This document shows, one piece after another, positions 1-14,061 of a stretch of 64,000 nucleotides of DNA; the first letter of the stretch is position 1; every line of letters begins with the position of its first letter. The DNA comes from Emydura subglobosa. Lineage: Eukaryota; Chordata; Testudines; Chelidae. The position numbers were made by a program, and so were the translations under genes. The DNA is taken from the NCBI GenBank assembly GCA_007922225.1, contig ML679961.1, positions 7,175,702 to 7,239,701 of the forward strand, given 5' to 3'. The notes under the pieces were generated by a model. The model searched no databases, had not been told where the DNA came from, and saw only the letters and a program-made list of their open reading frames with translations.

Positions 1-29
1 TTTCACTGGGAGATAACCCTGTGATCTGA

Positions 30-101
30 GGGCCTGATCCAATGGCCACGGGCGTTGATGGGAGTCCTCCCAGTCACTTCAATGGGCAGTGGATCTGTCC
101 C
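30..101. repeat. short palindromic interspersed repeat
   Basis: It begins GGGCCTGATCC and ends with the near reverse complement GGATCTGTCCC, with a 'tgggagtc...cacttcaatggg' core. The family is abundant in turtle genomes as I recall them and is probably a tiny non-autonomous element. Confidence 0.6.
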
Positions 102-2204
102 TGATGGACGGCAGGCTACCATGTTGTACAGGTGAGATTTTGTTGTCCAACCACAGCAATCCAGGTCCTTTGTGACCATCCCATCCCACAGTGCACTGTC
201 ATTATTCTGCTGCCTGCCCCAACAGCCTTTCCTAGGCTGGGATCTGTGCGCAGAAACGTTTGATGTGAGCACCCCTTGTCTGGTGATTTTGAAGGCTTGT
301 GATTCCCATGGTAAGCCGAAGTTCCAACCTTGATTCTAGTTTGCTTACATTTCACAGCACTTCATGTTAACCTGCTCCACCCGAATGGACTCCAGGGCAT
401 TCAGGGGCTGCACGCAGCAGCCTTCGCTGGCACAAGGCCTTACACGGTCATTGGTTCTTATGATGGGGACTGGATTCAGCCTGTGCTTAGTTTAAATTCT
501 TTGGAATCCAAAAGAGCTTGGTGGAACGAAAATAATGAGCGGCTAGAGAAGGCAGAGGGAAACTGGGAGATAGCCGGGGATGAGAGCCGAGGCTCAGTGT
601 CCGCAGGATGTAAATCCGCCTTAAAAGATACTCGATCTTTTTCGTCTGCCAACCCTACGGCCGGGTAACAGACGTGAACCTTTGGCGCAGGTGGTTGTGC
701 TGTCAGAGACATTTCCCTTCGACACCCGTCATAGCGCCTCCTCTTACACTCAGGGCCTGGATTCAATTCTCCTTGCACACAGAGCGATGTCTGCTGAGAG
801 AAATCACACCTCTCTGAAGCCAGACCTAAAGTTGCACCCCAGCAATACAGTACTGCTCTCTCCTGGGGAAAGCAGGTTACTTCCCAGCTGTTCCTATTGC
901 GTTCCAATCATGTGGCATGCCTCGCTTTCTGCACTGCTCAATGAGTCCTCGTTACCTCTTGCTCGGCTCGTTCCTTGCCCTCATGAAAACCGGCTGTTTG
1001 TGTGCGGATCTGCTTAGTGGTGCAGGTTTCACTGAGCAGTGCAACAGAACCAGGCAGCTCTGTAAGACCGCTTGGAAGCTGGTTGCACTGGAGCGATAAA
1101 ACCGACATGAAATCACCTACTCTGGGCACCATGAAGAGGAGAAAAGACAGGCAGAAAAATAAATCAGGGGGCTGAACCTCATCCATGGATCTCATCAGCA
1201 ACCAGAGAGAGATTAAGTCCAACTGGTCCATATTGACAGTAACAATGCCCTGTAAGCCTGCTAAGGGAGGGTCACATAAACTGTCATCCGAGAACAGACA
1301 GGAGATACATCTGCAGGAGTGCCTCTTTCCAGGGCTACGTATACAATAACCTGCCAGCAGCCTGGGGAGATGTGATGATCTCAAGCAATTGCTTTCAGCT
1401 CCTTGCGAACAACAGGACAGAAACTGCTGCCATTTTTAGGTTGGATGGTTAAATACAGGGTATGCGGCTCTTCGTCTCCAGGAAACAAAACAGCTACTTG
1501 GAGAATGTTTTTGCACATCTTCTGGGACTGTCTGCTTAAAATGGATCTGTGCAATTAACATCCTCCTCGCTAGGAATCCATCCGGCCCAGCTGCAGGCAT
1601 CTAGCGCGACCCGTAAAAGAGAAAATTCTAATCTCTTACAATGGAAAACAAAATTGCCCTTTAAGACAACACAGAGTATGTTTATCAGGGTTGTCTGTCT
1701 GTCAGTCATATTCATGAGGTCCCTACCGCCTTGGGATCTATTGAATGGGAACAGTCCCATTGACTTCAAGGAGCATCCTCATGCATGTGCTTACCGCTAA
1801 GCGTGGGCTGACGCACTGTGCTGGATCCAGGCCTATGTCTACAGATGCCATGACACTTTAACTTATTACCCGTGTCCTAGTCACCGTTACGCGAACCACC
1901 GTGGAGCCTGCCTTGAACATCAACATTTTTATTTTAAACAACATCCCCTCCCAGCCTCCTGCAGCACGAACCTTCCTGTTCTTCATGCAGGGTGAAACTG
2001 CCCAGGGAGATGCTAGCGCACTGCTACCTCCTCCCCCGGAGAGGTTGCCCCAGATCTCCCCTCTGTGCCTCCTGCCCCTCTTGCCCCTCCCACTGTCTCC
2101 CTAGTTAAGAGAGAAAATTTATTTTACCTGTGGCTGTGCTACAGGTGTGCGGGGGGGAACAGCAGGACACATGCAGCCCCACAGTTCCCTAGGGTAGGCC
2201 CTTT

Positions 2205-2276
2205 GGGCCTGTTTCAGTGTGCACTGAAGTCAATAGAGAGACTCCCCTTGATATCAGTGGGCTTTGGATCAGGCCC
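2205..2276. repeat. short palindromic interspersed repeat
   Basis: It runs from GGGCCTGTTTCAGTG to GGATCAGGCCC, with the core 'gaagtcaatag...atatcagtgggc'. It is the same family as the copy at 30-101, and its right end is better preserved. Confidence 0.65.
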
Positions 2277-3939
2277 TGTATGCCAGAGCTGGAAATCGGC
2301 AATTAAATGAATGAACCAGGCCTCTAAGTGCCTTCAAGCTAAGCAGCAGCTCCCAGAAGCAGTTCCAAACAAGAGTAACAACCGTCACAAGAGCACAGCC
2401 CTGCTCTGAATGATCTTCTTCTAAGCGCCCCTTCCTCTTCTTTTCTGCTCTCTTCCCCGCAGTATTCTGCAGAGCAGAGTGGAAGGACAAAGCGCTCTGC
2501 TAAGCCCCGTTCGTTGCACAGGTGCAGTCAGAAGCCCAGTTCTGCTGTCTGGGCCAGACATAAGCACTCAGACCCGCTGTCAGGACAGCAGGGTTCTGGT
2601 CAATGACTCACTCAGATGTCCTTAAGCTGAATACAAGCACAATTGATTTCTCCGTTTTGGGTCCAAAGAGCTCCGAGTGCCTCGGTGAGGAGAAAACGCT
2701 TCGGGACGTATCTAGCTTTTCATTTTTTTGTGTGCACTGGAATCACACAAAAGACTCCAGGGAACAAAAGATCTGTTTCTGAAAGCCTGTCTCCTGGTAA
2801 ATACTGTAAAGCGGGCTCCAAGCACAACAGCGTTGTGCTGGGACCATCAACAGAACCCTTCCCATGGGCTCCTCTGATGTTTGGGGCCTGTGCAGTGTAG
2901 ACAGGCCTGGACCTTGGCTATCACCATGAAAATATCCACCCGGAGGAAACCCGGGTCACAAGGAACGGAGAGGGTGTTCGTGCACTTTCCTGACCTGGGC
3001 CGGTTAAAGCAATTTAACCCTGGCCACCCCCATTGTTTTGGTGGACAAATTCCAATCCACAGGTCCGACACTCACATGACGAGGGACAGGTTTTCCCTTT
3101 TTCACTGCTTTGGGCAGGAAGCTGAATACCAAAAGCTGCTCCTGGTATCAAAAATCAAGAGGAAGCTGAGGCCCTGTTGTGTGTTGTAAAGGCCCGGTTC
3201 AGATTCCAGCGAAGTCAGTGAGAATCTTTCTAATAACAGTGATAAGGGTCCTTGATGATCCACGGTACGTTGTGCGCCGTTTTCTCGTGGCAAAGTCACG
3301 ACTACGGGTAGAATTTCCAAACGTGCCTAAATGAGCTCGGATCACAAATCCCACCGACTTTCACCTGGACTTGTGAGCCCCAGGCCATCAAGTGCTTTGG
3401 AAAATGCCCCAACAATCAAACAGTGCAAAGTCTATAGCAACTGTAGAGTCAGAACGATCCGCGCGATCGAAGTTCCCGTCTCTATGGCAGCTGGGAGCTG
3501 TTTGCTGCTCCTTATTTCTCCTTGGAAGACGGCACTCCACCCCAGCGAGGTTTGGTTTTTAGCTTGGTTGCATTTCCATCTAACTTCTCCAACCTTCGTG
3601 AGCAATCTCAGCATCCCTCTCGATTTTCACAGGAAGCGCCCCGTCCAAACCGCCTTTCCTTGTGCTTGAGTGGTTTAGACACCTCCCCCCGTCAGGAGCA
3701 CAGTGTTCTCCCCACGAATGCGTCCGCTTGTCGGGCGCGTCTCTTGGACGCCTTGTCTTGAGCTCTGACTCACTTGAGTGTCAGAGGCTGAAAGTGTGGC
3801 AAATGAACAGCGGGATTTCCAAGCACTGTAAGTCAGGAGGCCTCTAGGGACTTAACGCACTGTAAATAAGAGTAGCAACAAGCTAGAAGGCAGAGAGCTG
3901 CCTCCATACCTGGTAGGAACGATTGGCTTCTGGCCTGAC

Positions 3940-4680
3940 ACCTCTGGAGATTTTAAGGGTTTGGGGAAGAGGGTGTGGGACTTACAAGGAGGAAGAGGAA
4001 GGGCAGTCCCTGGGGAAGGTGGCAGAATCTCCTGGCTAGGGAGGAGAGCAGACGGGCTGACTGGCGAGGAAAGCCCAGCAACTGAGGCCTGCCACGGGAG
4101 GAGAGTGAAAAGGCTACTTCAGTCTGGGGGCCCCGAGACAGGTTGTTTGTTGCAGCAGGGGCCCACGGTAAGGAAGCCGGCTGAACGTTGAGCCCGGGCC
4201 AAATATTCCCTTGTCCAAGGTTTTGTTGGACCCTGAAGGACTCGGTTACCTGGAACGGCTAGACGCTTTCAAGTGGCTTGACCACTGAAGATCACTGAAG
4301 ATCACTGTGGGGAGACTGAGGCGGAAGTGCTGTCACACCAGGGGTAGCCAGCTACCCCCCACACTCCCATAGCCTCTGGCAGGGGTGTGATGTGGGGAAA
4401 CTGAGGCAGAAGGGCTGCAACGCCGGCTCTCACTGCGAGTGGGTGCTCTGCGATGGTAAGACGTGTGACAGCAGGGGCTTATTATTTCTCATTGCATCGA
4501 CTTTTGAGTTCGTATAAAAGGGGCGGGAGACCTCCAAACAAACCCCACCCCCTTGGGCACTGGCAGCGCAAGGGGCCATACAGCTGGCATGCCTGGCCAG
4601 CAGTGGATTCCCTAGATGTGGTGCAGAGCCAGGGGTAGCCAGCTATATATATCGTATTCCCCTAGCCTCTGGGGTCACGT
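3940..4680. repeat. purine-rich segment with local duplications
   Basis: The motif GGGGTAGCCAGCTA occurs at about 4341 and 4632 (291 bp apart), each followed by CATAGCCTCTGG or CCTAGCCTCTGG. GTGGGGAGACTGAGGCGG at about 4306 recurs in changed form at about 4391, and ATCACTGAAG is doubled at 4281-4304. A TATA-like GTATAAAAG lies at 4512-4520. The segment looks like a fragment of a larger repeat, possibly LTR-derived; I cannot name it. Confidence 0.4.
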
Positions 4681-6617
4681 TGCAGGAAAGGGACGTGCAC
4701 AGCGCATCGTGCGCTCTGGCAATTCCCAGCCCGCGGGCAGCCGGCTGCAAATCAGAGCAGCCCTAAAGTTGCTCTAACTTCCACCAGGGACAGGGCCAGC
4801 TTAGGGGGCCGAGGGAAGCGTTGGGCCTGGGAACTGACTCCATAGAGTGATGGTGGTCTCAGGAGATGTTTCTCTGTCCTGTGAGTCAATACTGAACAGT
4901 GGTGGAGGGGACTGCTTCGCTGGTGGTGCTACCTCGTGAGCGGGACGTACAACCAACCTCCGCCCCACACACTGCCATTAAAGAGCCAGGGCTCTCCTGT
5001 CAGACTCGGAGAATGGTCTAAGGAGGCGTTCTGCCTCCCTAAATCCCCACTTCTCCAGAGCTTCCCAGGGCTCCCTGTTCTAGCTCTGACAATATGAAAG
5101 CAGTATCTCATTTTCATAGCTATTCTTCCATGAACAGTCTGCTTTTGGTTCTCTCTTTGTCTCCCTTTCTGCTCACTGCTGGGCTTCTCTTTTACGCACA
5201 GATGGAGGGCTCTGAAAAGCAGCAGCAAGCAGATCTGGGGTTTCTGGGTGAGCTGCAGCAATGAGGCGCTTTTGCCAGCTTGAATTCTGAAGCTGAACCC
5301 CAAAGGAGATGGTCCTCGCCTGCCCCGGGGGAGTTTTTTGTGTACGGATGCACTGTTTTTACACGCAGTATAAATATGGATTGAGTGAGCAGGAGGGAAG
5401 TGAGATTCCTCTCTGCTCTGTCTTCCTAGACATGTTGCTGCACTTCTTCATCAGCCTCTAATGCAGACACATTCAACACCAAGGGAAGCATTGTGGGTTC
5501 CTTCTGAACAATAATCACGATCATCTCCTGAATCATGACACCAGGCGGAGAAGTGAAAATGGCTACATGCAAATCTGCTCATACGGGCTGTGCTGAAGCT
5601 TCCGGTCACAACACGGTTTTCTTTGGCAACACTCAAAAGTTGCAGCCGCTGCGTACGGACAAGCTGTGTTTAAACTGCCTTATGCACCATAAACCGCACG
5701 ACTAGTTATTTTCTGGTTCCAAAATCACTGAAGCGCTGGCGATAACTAAATGAAGCAGAAGGCACACGGCTTGGTTTTCTGGAGCCAGGCTGAGCTTGCA
5801 GCTAGAGACATCTTGATTTGGCTTGAAAAATGGAGTGATTTGGGTCTGGAAATTATGGAAAGGGAAGACCAGTAGGTGTGGAGAACTACTAAGAAAGGGT
5901 CACTTTTCTGATAATAACTATACTTTCAAGGACTGCAGATGTGCTGGGACTGAGATGACAGCCTTTATTATCACCTGCTGTTTCTAACTCCCAAGCCGTT
6001 TTTCTAAAATTGTCTTATGACGTTCAACCTGAATGTCAGAATCAAGCCTATCTTCCAAGATGGATAAATTGCTTGGTGTGACAGACGTACTTAAAGGCAG
6101 GCAGAGAAAGGTTTCCCTCTGCTTATGCTTAACAGCAGCACTTAATATTCTCACTGAAACAGGTGGATTCAATCATCTTTGTGCATGGAATCGGTGCAGT
6201 TTTGCTAAAAGCACCATATCTATAGAAAGAACCCAGTTTTCGCATCCTTGCAGTACACCACATAGCGGGTAACTAAACACCGCACATGGCCATCACAGCG
6301 TAACCACGCACAGTCCTCTGTTACTCAGGAGTTTGGGTTTTTTTAAAGGGAACTAAAGACATTTGAGCTTCATTTTAAAATACTATAACTCCAGCCAAGA
6401 TGCGAACCCGCGGGAATTCAAACCCTAAATGCCTTTCCTCTGTGCGGAGGGCCTGTCAACACATCACCACCTCTCTTCCCAAGAGAGCATTGTAATTCAT
6501 TACATATACTCAATGAAGGAACGGGGACTGGAAGACAATTGCTGACACTGCTCTGAACTCCTGACTTATAACCTTTCCTCTTCTTGTCACAGTCACTTTT
6601 TTGCAACGTTTGGCTTT

Positions 6618-6884
<267 letters not shown>

Positions 6885-9800
6885 CTAGTGAGCAAACAAA
6901 GAGCTGAATTAGGGTCTGAAACACAGGCTCCTGACTGACTGGGCTGCCTACATTTCAGCCTTCCTAAGATGGTTTGCTGTACAGCATTCCCACAGCTTGC
7001 TCAAAAACAGACATGCAAGTAATGCACCTTTCCAGCTTGCTACACCGTCTGCCACCGGACAGGAGATGGATGAGATTTACCAGCACTGGATAGAAATAAA
7101 TCATCAATTTGAGTCTCGATAAAATAATCCTACTCCTTCACACTAGAGCTCTGAGAAATCCACCAGGGAAAACCAGTTGCTGTTCAGTAAGGCCATTAAA
7201 GTCTTGCTATTCACGTTGGACCAAGTCCCGAAGTCCCTCCTCAAGCAAAGTTCCCAATGAAGTCCAGGGGAGTTTTGCCCGAGTGAGGAATGAGTATAAA
7301 CTCAGTGAAGACCTGTAATCAGAAACTTGGACCTAGGCTCTACTTCCTTGTAAGCTCAGATGGTAGGACCAATGCTTTACTGACTACAAAAAGACAGGTT
7401 TATTCCCAGATCCCCAGCCAATTCACCTAGGTGTTATTTTTATGCCCGTGTAACTTGGTTCAAATGAGCAGAGTTACAATGGCCTAACGCTGGAGCGACC
7501 AGCAATGAATCCAGCCCCCAGACTACCGAAATCCTCCAACACGTCAGCTGCAATATTTGCTTTTAATTAGATGGGTTGTGATTTAAGCTCCTGCTTTCAT
7601 CTGTGTTGCCGGGAAGGATTTTCTCTTGGTTTCCTTGTGAAATATCCTTTACTTTCTCCATTCCCGCAGGAATCCTTTGTGCATTTCTGCTGGGCGTAAT
7701 AGAATGGAGCAGCGTGCGTCTGTTTAAACAGCCGCTGCTTAAATATGGATGTCTTGTTTTCAGGGTAATACACAGTTTTCCAGTCCTTCCTGGGAAAGGC
7801 AAACTGACCCATGAGGCTCCTCTGGGAAAAGTTCCATGGGCAGAGAACACAGAATTCTGCTTTGTGTCTTTCTCCCGAATCTTGAGCAGATTAACTAATT
7901 TAGGCGACCTGGCTGGGAGCTCTATAAATCACAGCTCTCCTCTGGTAACACGTTACCTGTCAGCACTCCGTAGTTAGCAGTGCGATGAGCTCAATTTACT
8001 GAACAAATGCAATAAAAAGTGGAATGCACCTGATGCTGGGTTATAGCAAATGCTTAATGCGTAAGAGCTCTTACGGAAACACGGGGTTTACTGCTGCCTC
8101 ACTTAACATCCTAGGTTCCCACTTGATCCTCTCATCGCTGTCCCACTCATTTGATTTGATTTTATGAAACAAACTGTCACGGGGCAGCTTAATCACTCTG
8201 AGTCCTACTCACTTCCAGCCCTACGTTTCTATGATCCATTCTGCCAGTCCTAGATCACCAGAGTGTCTGCCCATGCCCCTTCCTAGCCTAGAAACCTACT
8301 ACCTGGAGGGAGAGGGGAATGGGCCAGGGACGCCGGCTTTAAGCTCCTTGGGTTTCCGCTACAGCCGGGAAATCAGCTGCCCCTTTGCGGCACTTTTATG
8401 TCACCTTTTCTGACACAGAAGCAGCGCAAAGGACAAGACGGGCTGAGGATCTGGCCGTGGCTACGCAGTAACTAGGGGCTCCACCCGGCATAGCTAGATG
8501 TGGAGCGTCACACGTGTAAGCTCCCAGTTACACCTGCCTGGCGAGAGGAGAAAGGCCTGCGTGGCAGGCGTGCGGCTAAGCACCCCATTAGCACGACTGG
8601 GATGGTGGCTAAACTCGTGTCCCCTCACACGCCCCCCCCCTTCATCCTTCCTCGCTCTGTGCAATGGCGAGTAAGGGCACGGCCACGCGAGGGAAGTACT
8701 ATGGCCCGTGCCGCGCCAGCACCATCGTGTGTGGCTCCCCCTGCCCTGGAGCGCCGCAGCCACTTGCAAGGCCCTGCAGGATCCAGGCCCGTCGGGTGAC
8801 GTGAGCTGGCGTTAAAGCACGAGGTCGAGGTGCGGCCGCGTTCTGAGTCTGGAACCTGGCCTGGGGCATGGCTCCTGGGGTCACGGGCACACCCAGCCGG
8901 CAGCCCTCTCCACACTGGGGAGGCAGGAGGTAGAGAACTGGGCACGGCTCGGTATGCAGAGACCCTGTCTGATTCTGGAGCAGCAGCGAGTGACACTGAG
9001 GCAATCAAGAGATGGGCAGGGGCAGGAGGCTTTGACAGCGAGGCAGCTAAAGTGAAAACCTCAGTGGTCTTGAGGCTTTGAGAGTCCTCCAGAGAGGATG
9101 CTGAATAGCTGAGTTTAATCATCGCCCAGTCACACTGAGAATACATCTCTGGGATTCTCTGCTGAAACAAAAGGTGATTTCCTTTTATTTCCTGTCCCCA
9201 GCTAGAAATCTCTATTCCCTGCTTGACCAGGCCAGCAGACAGGGCTGAGACTTGTCTCCCGCAAACTCAGTACTCGGCACCTTTCTCCCATTTAACATCC
9301 CCTCTGACAACTGCCCAGCGTCTGCTCTGGCTTTTGCCTGGCTGCGTCACTCGCAGCTGGTGCCCAGGAAACACGGGGGGCTGTTCTCTCATGCCTGCTC
9401 TGAATGGTGATGAATATGCTAGAGAATAATTATGAGCATGTCGGATCAGAGAAAAATCACATTTTAATTGTATAATTACAGCAATTTAAAGTCCCCAAGC
9501 CTTAAACGCCGCTGATTGCCAGTAGTTCAGCAAACCACAATCCTCCACGGGAATTAACAGCCTTTGCAAGTCTACTCTAAGCTGTTCAAAAAGTGCTTTA
9601 AAATGAGTTATTTCCATTTCCAAAGTGTGCTGATCATCTTGGCAGATATTCTCCAACAATCAAAAAACACTCTGCCCAGCAGCTTTCTCCCTTGACCTCA
9701 CGAAGCGAGCAAATAGCATTATTTGAAGTTATCGGGACGGAAGGATGAAGAGTTCGGGGAAATTCTCGCTCGCTCTTTATAAACATCACCTGATTCTGCA

Positions 9801-10584
9801 GCCATTATGTGAGTAAGCGTCCTGCTCATATGAGTAGGAGCTGCAGGCTTCAGTCTTAAGTGAACTTCCATCCTCATATCTGCCCCTAGCACACAAACTG
9901 CACACACACCTCATGCCAAATTCTGCGCCCGACGACAATGGGAAATGAAAGGAGTCAGACTGATCAGTGTTACCAGGGGCAGGATTTTCTAAATATTTGC
10001 AGTCCAAGTGGATTTGAAAACAGGGAAAAAGCCCACCTGGAGTTTTGAAGTATTTTCTTATAAATAAAATAGGGAGGAATGCAAATGTATTTAAAAAAAA
10101 AATTGGGGCCCAATCCTTAGATCCAGCTGCCTCTGTGCTCCCTGATTCCAGTGCTGGCTATTGGACAGCGTGCCCCCAAGCATAACTAATTCTTCAGCCA
10201 CAGAAGGGATCCTTCCAAGTGAAGGAGAGAATTAGAGACAGTGTCTGAAATGAAAAATGGAGAGAGACACAGTTTCTCCAAGAAGGCGCCTGATGGAAGT
10301 GGTCATGGCTAGAGACTCCAAGAGTTTAACAGCCTACCAGTGGAAGTTACCAGTGGAAGACATTTCCCTGCAGGGTTTTGTTATCACACTTGCAGGAGTG
10401 ATTCTCAAGTAGAATTGGTAGGATCTGTGTAATAATCTATCCCCAGCCACGGCTACAGAGCTACTTCCATCATTGCAAACACTCATTCACTGGTTGATAG
10501 CTTCAACAATCTCTGAACCTGGTGTCTACAATTGGTTGTTGTGAGACCATTTCCCCTTGCAAAGTTAGCAGCTGTGTTTTCAAT

Positions 10585-10765
10585 CCACAGCTTCACAACC
10601 TTTTAAGGCTAAAAGGGACCATTCGGACTATCTGGTCTGATCTCTTGCGTAACATAGGTCATGGAATATCACCCAGTGATTCCTGCAACAAGTCCATCAC
10701 AATAAGACAATTCATTAGAATAGGAACAGGACTGAAGCTGTTGACAAAAAGATTCAGTTCAAATC
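10585..10765 (-). mobile_element. CR1 LINE 3'-end fragment
   Basis: AAGGCTAAAAGGGACCATTC and the following 'ctggtctgatctcttgcgtaacat' match the antisense of the CR1 3' end, in which a 'gaagggacc...tctagtctgacctcc' block is typical. The element is therefore on the minus strand; it is short and diverged. Confidence 0.6.
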
Positions 10766-10811
10766 CGGAGGAGACTTACACTGTATAGAAATAAACAACA
10801 TACAAACTGCT

Positions 10812-10826
10812 AAAAAAAAAAAAAAA
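10812..10826 (+). repeat. poly-A run
   Basis: Fifteen consecutive adenines. There is no clear retrogene or SINE body upstream. Confidence 0.8.
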
Positions 10827-11020
10827 TACAAACATGGCTTGATTCCCCAGTGTCTTGTGCCTCGTGGAATGATTTACACCCGTGTAACTTGAGTGAAAAT
10901 ACTACACGAGGCCTAAGATTATGACGATTCCCAAGGCAGTGGTAGGCTATCTGGCCCAGTGTATCTACACAGAACATAAGCCTACTTCCTCTTGATCAGC
11001 AATGCTCCAGGCGTGTCTCA

Positions 11021-11569
<549 letters not shown>

Positions 11570-12199
11570 CTAGTAAATTCTGGACGAGCGTGAAAACACA
11601 GCACCCGGCCCCTACCTGGGACAGCGTGGCTCTCGAGTATAACCCACCCATCACGGTAGCCTAACCAAAGCCCAGGAAGCCATTATCTCTTCATGGCAGC
11701 CCCTTCCCGACGTACTCTGAGAGTTCAGCTGCAGAGGGACAGGTGTTCTCGTTCCCAGACGAGAACACTGCCACCACTTGCCGTCAGTGGAAACTGTGGG
11801 TCTGACTCACCTCTCTGTTACCCCAGTTTTCCGCCATGCAAGTTCATTGCAATCAAAGGAGTTACATCCAGGTGTAAATAGAAAAGTGCAATGGTGGGTC
11901 AGGCTCACTGCTTTTGTAGCAACTTGTGGCTGGAGGAGCACCTGATCTTCCTCATGGTGGAGCAGCGATTAAGGGGGTTTCGCTGGAATGTGTGCGGTGA
12001 GCCATGTATAAGAGGAGATAAATACGTTTTTCAATTGTGCTAGTTTAGTGCTAGTAAGTGTTCTGGATGGACGGCACTGGAGATCAATGTCATCCAACGG
12101 CCCTCAAAAGAGGTCCAGTGAGATTCACTGCACTGTCCTGCCACTGTGTCTCAGCCAAGCACAGGGACCATTCCGGAGGTGAGCCTAGTATGGTCTCCA

Positions 12200-12448
12200 G
12201 GGTACGTCTACACAGCAATTGAACATTTGCAGGGGGCCCGGGTCAGCTGGCTCAGGCTCACGGGGCTCGGGCTGTAAAATTGCTGTGTAGACGTTTGGGC
12301 TAGGGCTGGAGCCAGAGCTCTAAGCTCTCTGCAAGTGGGAGGGTCCCAGAGCCCGGGCTCCAGCCCAACTTCAAACATCTACACTGCAGTTGTACAGCTG
12401 ACCCTGCGGCTGTGCTGTGGGTCTTTTTATTCCCGTGTAGATGTACCC
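12200..12448. mobile_element. complete short TIR element, 'gggtacgtctacac' family
   Basis: The 249 bp element has ends GGGTACGTCTACAC (12200-12213) and GTGTAGATGTACCC (12435-12448), reverse complements with one mismatch. Its GC-rich interior is itself partly palindromic: 'gagccagagctctaagctc' and 'agcccgggctcc'. It has no coding capacity, so it is a non-autonomous DNA transposon-like element. I recognise the family from turtle DNA but do not know its superfamily. Confidence 0.75.
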
Positions 12449-14042
12449 CACGGGACATTCATTGCCAGGCTTCTTTGCTGACTCAGTCAGTTGCAGGGAT
12501 GGGTTGTCGTTGCACGTGTCCATGAGGACATTTACGGAAGTGACAGCACTGGACCCATTTCACAGAGGCTGCCCAACAGTAACCACTTTCAATCTCTACC
12601 AGTCTTCGCTGGGATAGACTCAGAGACAGAGAGGAGAAAGGCTGAATAGCCCAGGGCCAAACCTCCATGTTTGCTTCTGCCCAAGACAAAAAGTAATTTC
12701 ATGGTATTTCCTGCTCCAGCAGGAGCATTAGCTCACATGTGTTAAACCAGTAAAAGGAAGGAGATCTGCTCCCGCTCTACAAAAGACGTGGGGTGAGACC
12801 CCAACAAGGAAAGGGGACCCCCTTCTCCCAATCCATAACTGATACTTAACCTCTCTATTGAAACATTGACAGACACCCTTTATCTACCATTTCCTTAGTC
12901 CAGACTTCACCTATTCCATCCCCTCTCTCTAACTAGATAGCACTTGCCGGCTTGCATGACATAGGAGAGAAATGATATGTATTACAATCCACAGTCTGCC
13001 AGGGGGAGAAGAGGGGGGATTTCTTCGAATGATTCAGCACATAACTTTTTGGGCTAAATGCTCAGCTGGTATAAATCGGAGCTCCATGAAGCCTCGTAGA
13101 TTTACAGCAATTGAGGATCTGGGCCTTTTTCTTTAATGGCTACCTTGCTGTTGGGTGGCTTCATTCTTAAATAACAGCACTGTACACTCCACATAACTGG
13201 CATAGAGTCCTGCGGGAACAGGAATGTACCAGGTAAGGGGTGGCCTCCATCCACAGTGCCTTGTAGGAATATTGCTTATTACCATTTGTGTTGTGGCACA
13301 GACACAAAGGGCGCTCTGCAACCGGCAACCACACACATGGAATGGTCTCTTTGCCCCGAATGAGAGAGAGTCGCTTATTTCACGCTTCAAAACTAAGCCC
13401 AGTGCACAGCATTAACAACGGGATTTTCAACAGCATCTAGCGCTGGCCTACCTCTGTGCTCTTGCTGAAGCCAATGGGAGTCCGACTTCACTGAGAGCAG
13501 AGTTAGGCCAATGCGGAGAACCTTACCCAAACCCATTATATTCCAGTGAGTGATTTACTCGTTAGCAGCCACAATAGAGCAGAGACACAACAGGGAATGA
13601 ACAAGCCATTTTTGAGTCACGACCCAATTAAACTACTGTGAAAGGGATGCAGACAGCACCTGGCATGTCATAGACATGGACCTGACGAGTTTTTAGCCAT
13701 TACTAATCCGGCGATATGCATCCCCCTGACTGGTCCCTAGCAATCCCGTGGATTAAGGAAGGACTGTTGCATGTGCGTTTTATTCAGGAAGCCCTGGAAG
13801 TTGGCTCTTATCGTACCCAGGACTGGACAAGGCCGAGAGTTTAAAGATTATGAGACTGTTTTATGGGCTGATTTCCAAACTATTGTTTCGTGCCCCAGTG
13901 TTTGTGCATCCTAGGAGCACACTGTGCTGGACGGTGTCTTGGTGACTTTTTTCAGCACAGGAAGTTCCGGTGGGTTTTAGCCAATTACTTCCTACGATGG
14001 TCTAGATCATTGGCTCTGGCCAAGGAGCGCACAGCATAATTT

Positions 14043-14061
14043 GGGGGGGGGGGGGGGGGGG
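14043..14061 (+). repeat. G-run, 19 bases
   Basis: Uninterrupted guanines on the plus strand, which is the template strand of TRIM9. Confidence 0.9.

Noticed and set aside
1..6600. SPRY exons of TRIM9
   Set aside because: I looked for the expected SPRY strands on the minus strand in all frames and found none, so they lie outside the window.
8625..9170. Open frame of 181 codons on the minus strand in intron 6
   Set aside because: It overlaps other long frames on both strands in a GC-rich stretch, and there is no domain or splice evidence.
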